The notes under the pieces were generated by a model that did no database searches, had not been told where the DNA came from, and saw nothing but the letters and a program-made list of their open reading frames with translations. From Cryptomeria japonica (Eukaryota; Streptophyta; Pinopsida; Cupressales; Cupressaceae): a DNA stretch of 64,000 bases. The stretch spans positions 654,442,468 through 654,506,467 of the forward strand of contig NC_081409.1 in the NCBI RefSeq assembly GCF_030272615.1. The letters run 5' to 3'. The translations under genes were made by a program, and so were the position numbers. This document shows, piece by piece, positions 13,401 to 23,989 of this stretch. Each line of letters begins with the position of its first letter. Within the stretch, counting starts at the first letter, position 1.

Positions 13401-16277
13401 CTTGGAGAATAGACTACCAGAGCTACTTCACTTAATATCCGAAACAAGCATGTGGGGAAACCTTGTTAGCTTAAGATTGTGCAACGGGGCCACTCCTTAG
13501 TACCCAATGAATACTTAGACATTAATAGAAGGTCATAATGGAGACACATGATTTTCAAGGGAAACTAGCCCGACAAAAGGGTCTAACACTCGAGGTGAGT
13601 AAAAGACCGACCCGGACCCCTGAACATAGCAACTTTAAAAACTAAGAACTGTCAGTAGCCATTCAACTTGAAATTACAATAGCACCCAAGTAAAAAATAA
13701 AAACTTTGAGACAAAGAGAAACCGATCCCCTTAAACCCTAATCCCTAATATTTTTCAAAGGTTTTACATGCTCCCCAAAGAAGGAAAAACCATTCCAACA
13801 GAATGCATGTACATTGTAGATACAAACAAAAAATAACATATAAATAAGGTTATAATTAGATAAAAGATAAAATAAAAACAAAAGAATAATATACAAAAGA
13901 ATGCTTACATTTATATAATCATATATATTCATGAATGTATAAGATTATGTAAATGTATATAACAATGGAAAAAGGGAAAAAGGAACAACAAGAAACACAA
14001 ACAAACATGTATAATCATATTAATATACCAGAGAAACCTCCAAAGAATCAAGTCAGTGAATCAAAATTTCCTCTCGGAAGTTTGCAACTAGTTCCAAAAG
14101 GTCCCGAGATAATTTTACAAAGAGATGGAGAGCGCTTTCCTTTCCCTGGGTGGTTTTTTAAGATCATAGAATGTGCTCTGGGATAAGAAAATGGATAGGG
14201 AAATGTTTTTGATTAAGGGAAAAGTAGGTTTTGAGGGGGACCCGAAACCCCATACAACAGGTTTTGAAGGGACCCGAAACCCTCATATTTTACCAGGATC
14301 TAGAACCTACAATGAACCTTCTCCGAAAAAAGATAGACAACTAAAATTAGTAGACCACTTGAACAAATCTAGCTAGTTGCAGCCAAAATCTAACACAGCC
14401 ACAAGCAGAAATAAGCTAGCCAAACTAAGAGAAAATCATAACAGAACCTAATGGCATTACAAACTAAGCCAATAGATGAGGTTGATAGATTTACTCATCC
14501 AGACATTAGGGATTTTCCGGGTTTCCCTACCCATATACATAAAATTCAGGCAAAAAAGGGATAGCTTGACCCTTAACCATAAACAATAACACTCTAGGTT
14601 GGGCCCTTTAAAATTGTCAACATCCAGCCAGATATAAGAAAGGGGGTTTTTAAGGCTCCCCTAAACTTCAATTTGGGTTTTAAAGTGGCTCCCAAAACCA
14701 CCAATAAACAACCAACAATCCGATAGTATCTGATTGCACCTTTAACAACAAAACACCCTTCCACCTCTATAGGATAGTGCCCCACCTCTATAGGGGTTGA
14801 AAATAGAGAGATCATCCAAAGACAAACCCAATCAGCTGGACACAAGTGAAAATCCAGCAACCAAGAGAAGGCACGGTGAAGCTTTGTTGGACAACTGGGT
14901 TTTGAAAAGGCACCCACAACCTTTACAAAAATGAAGAGGCCTGATAGACATGCTTCACCAAACTCTCCACATCTATAGGAGAAATAGGAGAAAGTCCCAG
15001 CAATAAGGAAAGATAAAAATGCACACTAGCCTCAAGACAAAGGGTCATCAAAACCCCCAACAGGAGCCATCCCTTCAAGCTCAACCAACACTTCCCAACA
15101 ACAGAGGAATGGTCCCCATCAATAGGACTTCTTGAAGACAAAAGAACAAGGGATTCCTTCAAAACACCAAGGAACCTCTTGCAAAGGATAGAAAGAGAGG
15201 TATGTTGAAGAAGAACAAGAAGGAACCCACAGAGAAAACAAAACAAAGACAGATGAACCTCCAAAATAGAGGTCCCCTACAGCTTCAAAATTTAGCCAAC
15301 GACTTTATTATTAATAAATATGCAGCCACCTGGGTCCAAAAAAACCCATCCAAGCTAACATGGGCGCAAGGCCACATATCCAAGACCACATTAGGGAATA
15401 AAAATGCCAATAGAACGTCTGATAGAAGTTGCACTTGAAATCATATCTTCCACAACTCTCTCGCTCCCTATCGCCAACATGATCAAAAAGGGGGAAAAAT
15501 AAAGGCTACAAACCATAAATACCATGCTCGACACCATAAAAAATGATTACAATAGGTAGAAAAATAATCTCTCCCCTCCACACCAAACCCTAGCGCACCC
15601 ACGCTTGCAGCGTCGTAGAACAAAGAAACGGGCATAGGTGCAGGGACTGTGAGTAGAGGAAAACACCGAGAACCATCATCCACACCATCTACATCACCAT
15701 CGGCCTTCCCATCATCTTCATCAACACAAGATGAAACCCTAGTTCTCTTGCTCTCACCTGCACATACCTTCCTTCTCCACTTCCCCCCCATCATTGTTTT
15801 CAATACATAGGGAAATGTTATCCTGGAGGGTCCAAGAGGAAAGGAAGGTGGGGCTTGGGGTAAAAATATGAAGCAAAAGACAAGGAGATTTTTCCTTGGA
15901 ATTGTTAGCAAAGCATTCCGAGTGGTCCTAGGATAACAGTATAAACAAAATCTAAGAAAATATTATCCGAGAGGGAAAAGGCATACATAGAGTTAGTCTT
16001 TGGGTTTCACTTTTCATCGAGAATAGAAAGTTATAGAATGTTGATTTGCGTACATTTGTAGTCAGGGCGCTACACTTAGTTCATTGGCCAAATCCAGTCC
16101 TATTGCTTAACCATGAGTTAGTGGCTATTTCTCTAGAGTATAGGAATGTGTTGATTTGAGTACCAACATAATCTTAATATTAACAATATTAATGCATTAT
16201 CTTATGTTGTGAATCCACAAACTACTTGGTATAAAAGGTAAGTATGATAATATTCACGCAAATTAGGTAATAAAACA

Positions 16278-16705
16278 ATAACACTAACATGTGTATTGAC
16301 TTTGGTGATTTTCATAATGAATATGGTTTCTTTGGACATTCGAACCGAAAAATTAAAAACCACTTCATGCACATGAAAAATACAAGGGTTAAGTTACATG
16401 CATAGGGGACATCGCTCGCAGCTAGGTGCCTAAGGGTATAAAAAATTAGTATAACAATATTAACACATAAGATGATATAAATGCATTACCTCATATTATT
16501 GATCTATATCTACGTTAACACTAACATGTGTTTCGATTCCAATAATTTTGAGAATGAATATGGTTTCTTCGGACATTCACACCGTAAAATTAAAAGCCAC
16601 TTCACGCACGTGCAAAATCCAAGGATTAAGTTACATGCTTAGGGGACATCACTCGTGCCTAGGAGCCTAAGGGTATAAACATTAGTATAACAATATTAAT
16701 GCATT
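16278..16705. repeat. Tandem repeat, about 236-bp unit, 2 copies
   Basis: Units start at AACACTAACATGTGTATTGA (about 16280) and at a matching stretch near 16516. Both contain GAATATGGTTTCTT, then GTTACATGC(A/T)TAGGGGACAT and CCTAAGGGTATAAA. A third, partial copy is at 9740-9885, the right end of the first large unit. The tandem junction at 9885 lies inside this repeat, which makes it a candidate substrate for the duplication. Confidence 0.8.
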
Positions 16706-17049
16706 AACTGATATTGTTAATCTGTATTTGCATTAGTCAAATTAAATAATCAGTCGACACAATTCTAATATTTTGAAAGCACGAATTGGGAACAACGTGT
16801 TACATAGCAAAGAATAAAGCAGTCATATCAAATAACACTATAGTCACATCAACTAATTTGATTGAAATATGATCCGAGTAACATCGTTGCCAGTTGGCTA
16901 AAGGTTTTGAAATTAATACCACTTACTTAGATGTCATAATTTAATAAATATAAAATATTTGGCTTTAGATTACTTGTGCGCTTACTTAATTGTTGTTATC
17001 TTGTTGGTTATAAAACCTTTTGGATATGAATTGCTAAATGAAGTAAAAA

Positions 17050-18050
17050 CAGATAGTTATAGTGGTGATTGTTGTTGTAAGAAAAATGTTGGCCAACTTC
17101 TCCCTTTGCAATTCTATACAAATGGATCCATTTCGAGGGGAGGTCAGTCACAACAACCTAAATAATATTTTATTCTTTAAGGATCATGACTTCATTCACA
17201 ATGTTTCAATCATCCTGGGTCATGACTATCTTGCGGTCGAGGGTCGTTATAGATTAAATGTGGAAATTTCATCACTCTTCTTAGCATGGTGTCTAGAATT
17301 AGGCACGGTGTGAAAGGCAAGTTGGGTTATCACTTCTTGTATTCCTGAAGAATGGAGAGATGCCCTAGAAGATATCTTGGTCAGGGCATGGATGGGGATG
17401 GGTTTGTTAGCTCGTGATGAGGATTGGTTCCAAATTGGTGAAGGCCAAGGGGAGTCATTTGGCTTTATTCATCCTTTTATTCTTTGGAGTGTGCATGACA
17501 ATCCGGAAGTGCACAAGGCAGCTGTGAGTGAAGGCCTCAGTGCCATCAAGGATTACCTTTGCAAAAAAAAGGCTAAACATGGATGAGGTTGTCCAAAGGG
17601 AAGCATAAAGGTGGTATAGTGTAAAATAATGTAATTTAGTATTTTTTTCTTTTGGCTGCAAAGGATAGTGGAGTGGCGGATTAAGGGTAGTAGTAGATTT
17701 TTCAGGTGAGATGTGATGGGTGGTGGCGACTTTTTGGTGAAGGTGGTCAGCTGTGGTGATGTAACTTCTTGGTCTCCCCTTTTGTCTTGGGCATGGGAGG
17801 TTTTTCTCTGCGTTTTTCCATGTAGATATTTGTATTTAGGATTGGCGCATGTAATGGGGAAATGGATTAGTGGGATGGGGTCTAGTTCTATTGCAAAGAA
17901 AGGCTCGACTCAGCATGTTGTATATGGGTGCTTTTATGGTATAGGACCATGGGAATTTTAGAAGGCCCCAATTTTGGCTGAAACTATGATAATTATGTAA
18001 ACTTTATTGATATCAATAAAAAAATACTCATTTACAAATAAAAACAATAT
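17050..18050 (+). pseudogene. Non-LTR-like remnant with A-rich 3' end
   Basis: A plus-strand coding-like stretch runs from about 17100 to 17588, interrupted by a TGA near 17310. It reads FLAWCLELGTV, then ITSCIPEEWRDALEDILVRA and SFGFIHPFILWSVHDNPEVH, and ends KKKAKHG. It is followed by about 450 bp of G/T-rich untranslated-looking DNA that ends TTTATTGATATCAATAAAAAAA, which resembles a plant LINE 3' terminus. I do not recognise the protein. The LINE assignment rests only on the tail. Confidence 0.35.
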
Positions 18051-18089
18051 CGTCACTAAATGACATGCATTGGTTTTGTGCAGTAGTGT
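18045..18089 (-). mobile_element. CACTA-like terminus (left-hand element)
   Basis: Read on the minus strand from 18089, the sequence starts CACTACTGCACAAAACC and contains TTTAGTGACGATATTG. This is typical of the ends of non-autonomous plant CACTA elements, which begin CACTA and often carry short GTGACG-like subterminal motifs. The other end was not found. Confidence 0.4.
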
Positions 18090-18093
18090 AAAT

Positions 18094-18182
18094 CACTAGT
18101 AAAAACAACCTTTCGCATTAAAACATGTCTGGATTCACTAGTAAAAACAACCTTTCGTATTAAAATATGTTTGAATTTTCTA
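18094..18182 (+). mobile_element. CACTA-like terminus with a 42-bp tandem duplication
   Basis: CACTAGTAAAAACAACCTTT occurs at 18094 and again at 18136, each followed by CG(C/T)ATTAAAA(C/T)ATGT. CACTAGTAAAAA is a usual terminal sequence of plant CACTA elements. It faces the opposite-strand CACTA end at 18089 across 4 bp. Confidence 0.45.
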
Positions 18183-19671
18183 GTATATTCATTACATTTA
18201 TTGCATTACAAGGCAAATTTTCCAGCCCTAATACGTTTCTCTAACACATGGGAAAAAATGCTTCGCCAACAATTCGCCAATAATAATTATACTATTGATA
18301 AGTTAGCCCCAATACAAAAGCAAATATCAATTTCGATCTAAATTAATAACAATCTTCCCAAATTACATAAGAAAAGAGATGGGTAGGAGCTTTTTGTAAT
18401 CGAAGATTGTTGGTTTTCCTTATGCTATAAAGGTAGATGTCTAACATTGTAGAAGGATCCATTCCTTTTCTTTTTTTATAATCTTAGAAAATTTATTTAA
18501 TAGACAACAATCATTGGTAAAAGAAAATTTCTTATAAACAAGATCATATTCTACCATACCTACCTTATTGGTAATGTCACAAAAATATATAAATAAATGA
18601 ATAAACTAAACTTCTTTAAATTATTCTATTCTTGAAAAATGAAGTTCCATTTTTCATATATCTTACATTTTGGTTATTTGAGAAAAACTTATAAATGATT
18701 CAATAATAAAATATATAATTTCAATAAGTTATTAAAATAATACATTAAATTTTCATGTGAAATAAAATAATTTGATGTGTTTGTTTCTATTTCTCCCATA
18801 TATTTCTTTTGAATCTTGCATAGGTAGTATAATTAGTTGAGTTAAATTTGGTTATAATATTGTGAGTAATGATATGTTTAAAAAATTCATTATAAAAGAT
18901 TGAAATCTAAATATTGAACTTCCTCTCTTTATTTTTTCTCTCATAAATCTAATTCTCTTTTGTTTTTTTTAAACTAAAAGAATGAGATTTTAGTATTGAT
19001 TTATGTAATCATAAAATTTAAAATACAATATAACTCTAAAAAAGATTAAGTAGAATTGAAAAACTATTTTCATGTTAATCAAAATAGTCAAATCAACAAA
19101 GATCCCTTGAAAAAATAGACCACATTGACAAGCTAAGTCTATCCAATATAATTTTGATGCAAATCTCAAGACCTAGAATGTAACTAAATCCATTGATTAA
19201 ATTATCCTTTAAGGAGAGGTAGGGTAATTTAATTCTCTTTAATTTTGGTTTTAATTTTTTTTGGCATGTTTCCAAAACCTTAACTTAGTCTCTTTTGTGT
19301 TTGGATCCATGGCTCCCTTATTTTTGAAAGACTTATGTTTTTGTTCATAATGATAACATTGAATTTCAAGAAATGTTGATTAGATTTGATGAAAACAAAG
19401 ATTAAATACCTTATATCAATAGGTCCATGTTTTATGTTAGAAGTAGGTCTCTAAATAAACAATAGACATATTAACTACAATATATAAATGAACATAGTCC
19501 TCTTATCTAAAAATAATTAAATTTAAATAAGATTAAATTTCGTAAAAAAATAATTTGTTAAATGTTTTTCTAAAATAATGTAAGTCGATTTGTCAAGAAA
19601 TTGTACTCTAAAACATAGTTGCACAAACAATAAATCATATATAAAACACGGGATATTTAAGCCTTTTAATC

Positions 19672-19820
19672 CCAAGAAGAACAAGATTATGACGAGGAGC
19701 AAGAAGATGATAACGAACAAGAAGATTATGACGAGGAGCAAGAAGATTATAGCAAACAACAAGATTGCAACGGTAACTTAGTCAATTTGGCTAACTCTGT
19801 CACAGTCCCTAGTCTTCTAT
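19672..19820 (+). pseudogene. Acidic exon remnant, copy A
   Basis: One frame without an ATG reads SQEEQDYDEEQEDDNEQEDY, then DEEQEDYSKQQDCNG and a non-acidic end before TAA. It sits where copy C has the start of its acidic reading frame (42577), and its last part (GTCACAGTCCCTAGTCTT) matches copy C just after a splice acceptor at 43226. Copy A lacks the intron-like bases before that point. I read this as a broken paralogue of the acidic-repeat gene at 43271. Confidence 0.55.
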
Positions 19821-19864
19821 AATCCATGAACAAAAGATGGTGATAAAGAAAAGCATAGTATCTG

Positions 19865-20062
19865 AAGCACCGCCTAAATCTTTTGGCACCGCCTGTTTGC
19901 AATCTGAAGTTATCTGAAGCACCGCCTAAATCTTTTGGCATTGCATGTTTGCAAACTGAACTTATGTGAAGGTATGTGTTTCTGCTGATTTCATTAATAA
20001 CCACTAACTGTGATTAAGCACCGTCTAAATCTTTTGGCACTGCCTCTTTGCAAACTAGCATC
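19865..20062. repeat. Short repeat, three copies of about 45 bp
   Basis: GCACCG(C/T)CTAAATCTTTT followed by GGCA(C/T)(C/T)GC and GTTTGCAA or CTTTGCAA occurs at about 19867, 19918 and 20020. Spacing is unequal (about 51 and 102 bp). Confidence 0.75.
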
Positions 20063-20341
20063 CTTATTTACTTCAAAGATCGCCTACAATCTGATTGTTA
20101 ACTTCCGTGCAGTGCAAGTCTATATGCCGCCCTTCTATAACTATAAAACTGGGGCTAATGTAAGAATTTGAATATCATATCAGAACACATGCATGAGATC
20201 TCTGCAGAGCTCTGTGTCTGTGAATCTCTGTTTTGATATTTTCCTGCAGCCCTTGATCCAACAGAGGAGAAGCGGATAAGAAGTGGATAATTATAAAGAC
20301 GAGCAAGAAAATGATCTCAAATAATAAGATGATCGTAGTGG

Positions 20342-22538
20342 CTATCCTCTGCGGGTAGAGCTACATTAGTTAAATCGGTTCTAGCAGCTATGCCTCTCTA
20401 TCAGCTCTCATGTTTTAGCCCACCTCAGTCTAAAAAGGAAGTGTTAAATAGACATCTAAGATCCTTCTTTTGGCAAGAGACGGAAGTGAAGAAACATATC
20501 TCCTTAATAGCCTGGGATAAGATTTGTAGGCCCAAGTCTGCAGGGGGTATTGGGATTAAGGATATTAAAGTATTGGGATTAAGGATATTAAAGTTCAGAG
20601 CAAGGTGTTAGGAGCTAAATTAGTATGGAAACTGTTTAGGTCTCCCCATCTAAAATGGTCCCAAATCCTCTTTCATAAGTATTTCTGAGGTAGAGACCAT
20701 ATGAGCCTCTTCAAAGGTCCCTCACTATCGAGAGGCTCACGTATTTAGAAATTTATGTTGGATTGTAGGAATATCATTTTGGACAAATTGACTTGGAATC
20801 TGGGTAAGGGTGATAAAGCCCTCTTCTGGTCAGACTCTTGGAGTAGTTTTCCAGTCCTTCGGCATCAGGCTAAATTGGAGTCTTCAAGAGCACTTCTTGA
20901 ATCTATTTAGGGCAGGCATGTCAAGGGCTATATCTCGCCCTTAGAGGGTGACTTAGCTATGGGCTGGTCCTAGAGATCCCTTGATCATGAAAACATCCTG
21001 GCTAGGGAGAAACTAATACTTCAAGATATCCTTAAGAAAAGGATAGTCACTTTCAATTTAGGGTCAGATTCTATGGTCTGGGATTGCTCAAAATTGGGAG
21101 AATATTCCTCTAAGGACGGCTATAATGTCCTCCTTAATCAGCAACTCTCCTCGGCCACCACGGTCCCAATAGCCTTGTGTTGGGAAAAGATGTGTCTGCC
21201 TAAGGCTGGGGTCTTCTCTTGGTTAGCCCTCCAAGGGAATATTCTCATAGAAAATAAATTTAAAAAGATGGGCTATGAAGGTCCTAGTAGATATCCTTTG
21301 TGTGAAAGAGCGGATGAAGATATAGATCATATCCTTCTCAATTGTAACTACACATCTAAATGTTGGATATGATTGTGCAAAAAATTAGGATGGTCCTTTG
21401 CCTTTCCTAACTCCATCCTTAGAATGTTTCAAGCTTGGCCAACCCTTTTTCAGAATTCCCTTGAAGGAGGGTTGGAATGTTTCAAGCTTGGTCAACCTGT
21501 ATCTTGTATTCCTCTACGACAAGATGATATGTATTTATCGATTCATTAAAACTCCTGCTCTATTTAAGTTTGTTTGGCTAGGGTTTTGGCTTATCTTTCA
21601 TTTAGCTCTGATGGATACTCCGCTAAGACTTCTAGGGCTCAAACGGAAGATGTCCTTTGTAGGGGAAATCAAAGAGGAGAGATTGAAGGGTATTCTGGTT
21701 CATCCAAATCCCCTGGTTATCGGAGCTGTTATGAAAACCTTGGGGAGGGATTATATTTTAAATGAGGATCAAACCAGAGCTAATCCAAACATCACAACGA
21801 TGTTCTTGGTAGTGGCCATGCATCTTGAGAAAGATAAGAATGTAGTGGTGAAACTCTGCAAAAAGGTCTTTAAGAAGGAATTGTTGAGTGAATTAGAGTG
21901 GGTGGTGGTCAACATTGATGAAGCTCACAACTCCAAAGCCTCATGATTATGATATCCTTATCAGGATGAATAATCTGGTGCTGCAATAACCTATTCTGAG
22001 TATAGAAGATCCTCTGGCTTTTGAAGCCTATAGACCAATCAGGAGCAGGAATTTTTCCTTCCTTTTATGGCTCTTGCAGGTTAGAAAGCCTTCGTACAAC
22101 AAATGGTTTATTAATTATCTCAAAGGAGAGAATATTACAGTGATCTCGGACGAGGTGACAATTCCTCCCTCCCCTGCCTCCCCCTCTGTAGATTTTCCAG
22201 CTAGCTCGGGAGCCATGGCTTCTCAGGAACGGGGAAGGAAAGGATGAGGGTTCTATCATAGGAAGGCACTTTTTCATGCTTTTCGTTCCTTTTTGTCTAT
22301 AATATGTATCTAGTTTGCTCCCTTTTTTGTGGAGCTATCTAAAGATAGATACTCTTCAAACTATAAGGGATGTGTCCTTACTCTCCTCTCCCAGGTTTTG
22401 TCGTAAATCTGGACTTGGTTCATGGTTTTGGGGTTTAGTTTATTGCTCTTTTTCGGATAACTACTATTTATGCCTCTGTCTTTACTTTCAGCAAGTTATG
22501 TATTTATATCTCAGCTTATTTTAATATTCTCAATTACT

Positions 22539-22540
<2 letters not shown>
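20342..22540 (+). pseudogene. LINE (non-LTR retrotransposon) ORF2 C-terminal fragment
   Basis: The translation from 20342 gives the conserved plant LINE segment after the reverse transcriptase catalytic core: AGRATLVKSVLAAMPLYQLS, then LRSFFWQ and AWDKICRPKSAGGIGI. A zinc-ribbon-like zf-RVT segment follows at 21073-21372 (PLCERADEDIDHILLNCNYT). Several stops and frameshifts separate the blocks, for example an imperfect short duplication near 20575. The endonuclease and catalytic YADD part are absent, as expected for a 5'-truncated LINE insertion. A frame at about 21640-21946 (LEKDKNVVVKLCKKVFKKEL) has no assignment. The 3' part appears to continue at 29690-30535, beyond the inserted LTR element. 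Confidence 0.8.

Positions 22541-22541
<1 letters not shown>

Positions 22542-22624
<83 letters not shown>
22542..22624. repeat. (TA)n microsatellite, left part
   Basis: An uninterrupted TA run that ends exactly where the LTR starts (TGTTAGA at 22625). The array continues on the other side of the LTR element. Confidence 0.95.
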
Positions 22625-22628
<4 letters not shown>

Positions 22629-23437
22629 AGATTAAATGATAGTCCCAAAGACAATGGGAAGGGGGGGGGTGAATCCCGGTTAGCAGAATATTTAAATTTA
22701 TTTAAAACTTTGCAACCCAAAATAGTGTACCCATAAATAAGAATTATTGCAATAAATAGAAATAATAGAGACAACATAGAAACACACCATAACACAAGAT
22801 ATTTAACGAGGAAACCCGGTGTGGGAAAAATCTCGGTGGGATTTGTGACCCACAATATTTACTCACTAGCCAATGAATGAATACTACTTATAATAAGGGG
22901 CCTACACATGCAAGGAGGCTAACAAACTAGAGCTCACTGGTCAATAAAGAGTCACACTGACTATAAATGGATTATCAAATCCAATACAATGTACTACTGA
23001 AAACAACATCTCTCATGCCAGGTTCAGTATTAGTTTAAGCTCAGTTAATAACAAGAACCTTTCCTATCAACTATATCACCTTATACAATAAAATTGTCTA
23101 ATCACTTATTATACCTCTCTCTCATATCATTCAAAATGACCTATTAGATCTCATATATATATGAGTCTTCTACAATATACCATGTCGACATTACAAAAGT
23201 TAATTATATTTACAAACAATTCATGTAAGAAAAAATTTATCCCATGTCGGCTGGAGTGCTGTTATGCTTTGTTTCTGATGTAAATTGAATGCCGGTGAAG
23301 TGCCTCTCAGTGTCGGTGTCTGCTGGTGCATGAATTTTGTGATGTCAGGCATGTAGAAACCAATCATCGGTGACTTGCTAGTTGGTTTCCATCAATGACA
23401 ACATCAACTATTCTCATAAGAGTGTAGAATTCCAACA
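22625..23437 (-). repeat. 3' LTR of the pol-less element
   Basis: 813 bp, matching 28502-29333 throughout (for example AGATATTTAACGAGGAAA and GGTGTGGGAAAAA). TG...CA ends. The polypurine tract abuts it at 23438-23452. Confidence 0.9.
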
Positions 23438-23452
23438 ATCTCCCCCTTTGGC
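23438..23452 (-). other. Polypurine tract
   Basis: The minus strand reads GCCAAAGGGGGAGAT directly before the TGTTGG start of the 3' LTR. Confidence 0.85.
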
Positions 23453-23989
23453 ATTGATGGCAACAATCATGAGAAAAATCAAAACTGTTATCCAAAAACT
23501 GAAATCCAAAAAGATGTGCTCCCCTTGAGAAAGTAATCTCCTCTGTACATGCATTTTTCTCTCCACTACTCCCTCTTTGACATCAATGACAAAGGATGTC
23601 ATAAATAATCAAAAGAGTACAAAAATGCTACCTCAAGGTTTGTAACCAGTTGGTTACAATCTGAAAGATGTTTGCCAAAATCATATTCAGAGTCTGCATA
23701 AATTTGTTGTTGTCATCTAAAGTTGCCTCTGTTTGCTAGATCATACCGGTATGATAGTGCATCTGCTGCTCCGGTGATTGTTCTCCTTGTACTATTACCT
23801 TAGATAATTGATTTCTCTAATTAATCAGATTATCTAGCATCAGACCAAGATTATATTTTAGTTCCCAGGCATTGGACCTTATCCTTGCCTTCTCTTTCTT
23901 AAGTTTTTCTAATTTCTCCTCAAAAACTGCCATTTCCTGCTTAAAAGCTGATATAAGTCTGGATGAACCTATAATATTATCCTCAATAT

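Larger units (their letters stand above)
9886..16408. repeat. Large tandem duplication, copy 2
   Basis: Head-to-tail partner of 3344-9885. The coding part on the minus strand is better preserved here than in copy 1. Beyond about 16408 the sequence continues into a 236-bp tandem repeat that copy 1 lacks, because copy 1 is cut by the junction. The unit is larger than typical LTRs and there is no internal region between copies, so this is a tandem duplication and not an LTR pair. Confidence 0.9.
18430..20340 (+). repeat. Local segmental duplicate, copy A
   Basis: The run AAGGATCCATTCCT (about 18447), AACTTCTTTAAATTAT, AATTTGATGTGTTTGT, TTTGAATCTTGCAT, ACAAAGATCCCTTGA and AGGAGAGGTAGGGT recurs in the same order in copies B, C and D (30545-31675; 35170-35874 continuing at 41896; 45690-46200). 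It ends in the acidic coding piece at 19672. Divergence is substantial but collinearity is clear. Confidence 0.75.

Noticed and set aside
3344-16408. Interpreting the two 6.5-kb units as giant LTRs of one retrotransposon
   Set aside because: They are directly adjacent with no internal region, PBS or PPT between them, and the first unit's right end is cut within a repeat.
21398-21946. 182-codon plus-strand frame in the LINE region as a separate gene
   Set aside because: Its first half overlaps LINE sequence in a different frame. The second half has no recognisable domain and is followed by more decayed DNA.
22511-22855. Frames made of (Tyr-Ile)n across the TA microsatellites (also at 29410-29640)
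   Set aside because: Pure translation of TA repeats, not a protein.
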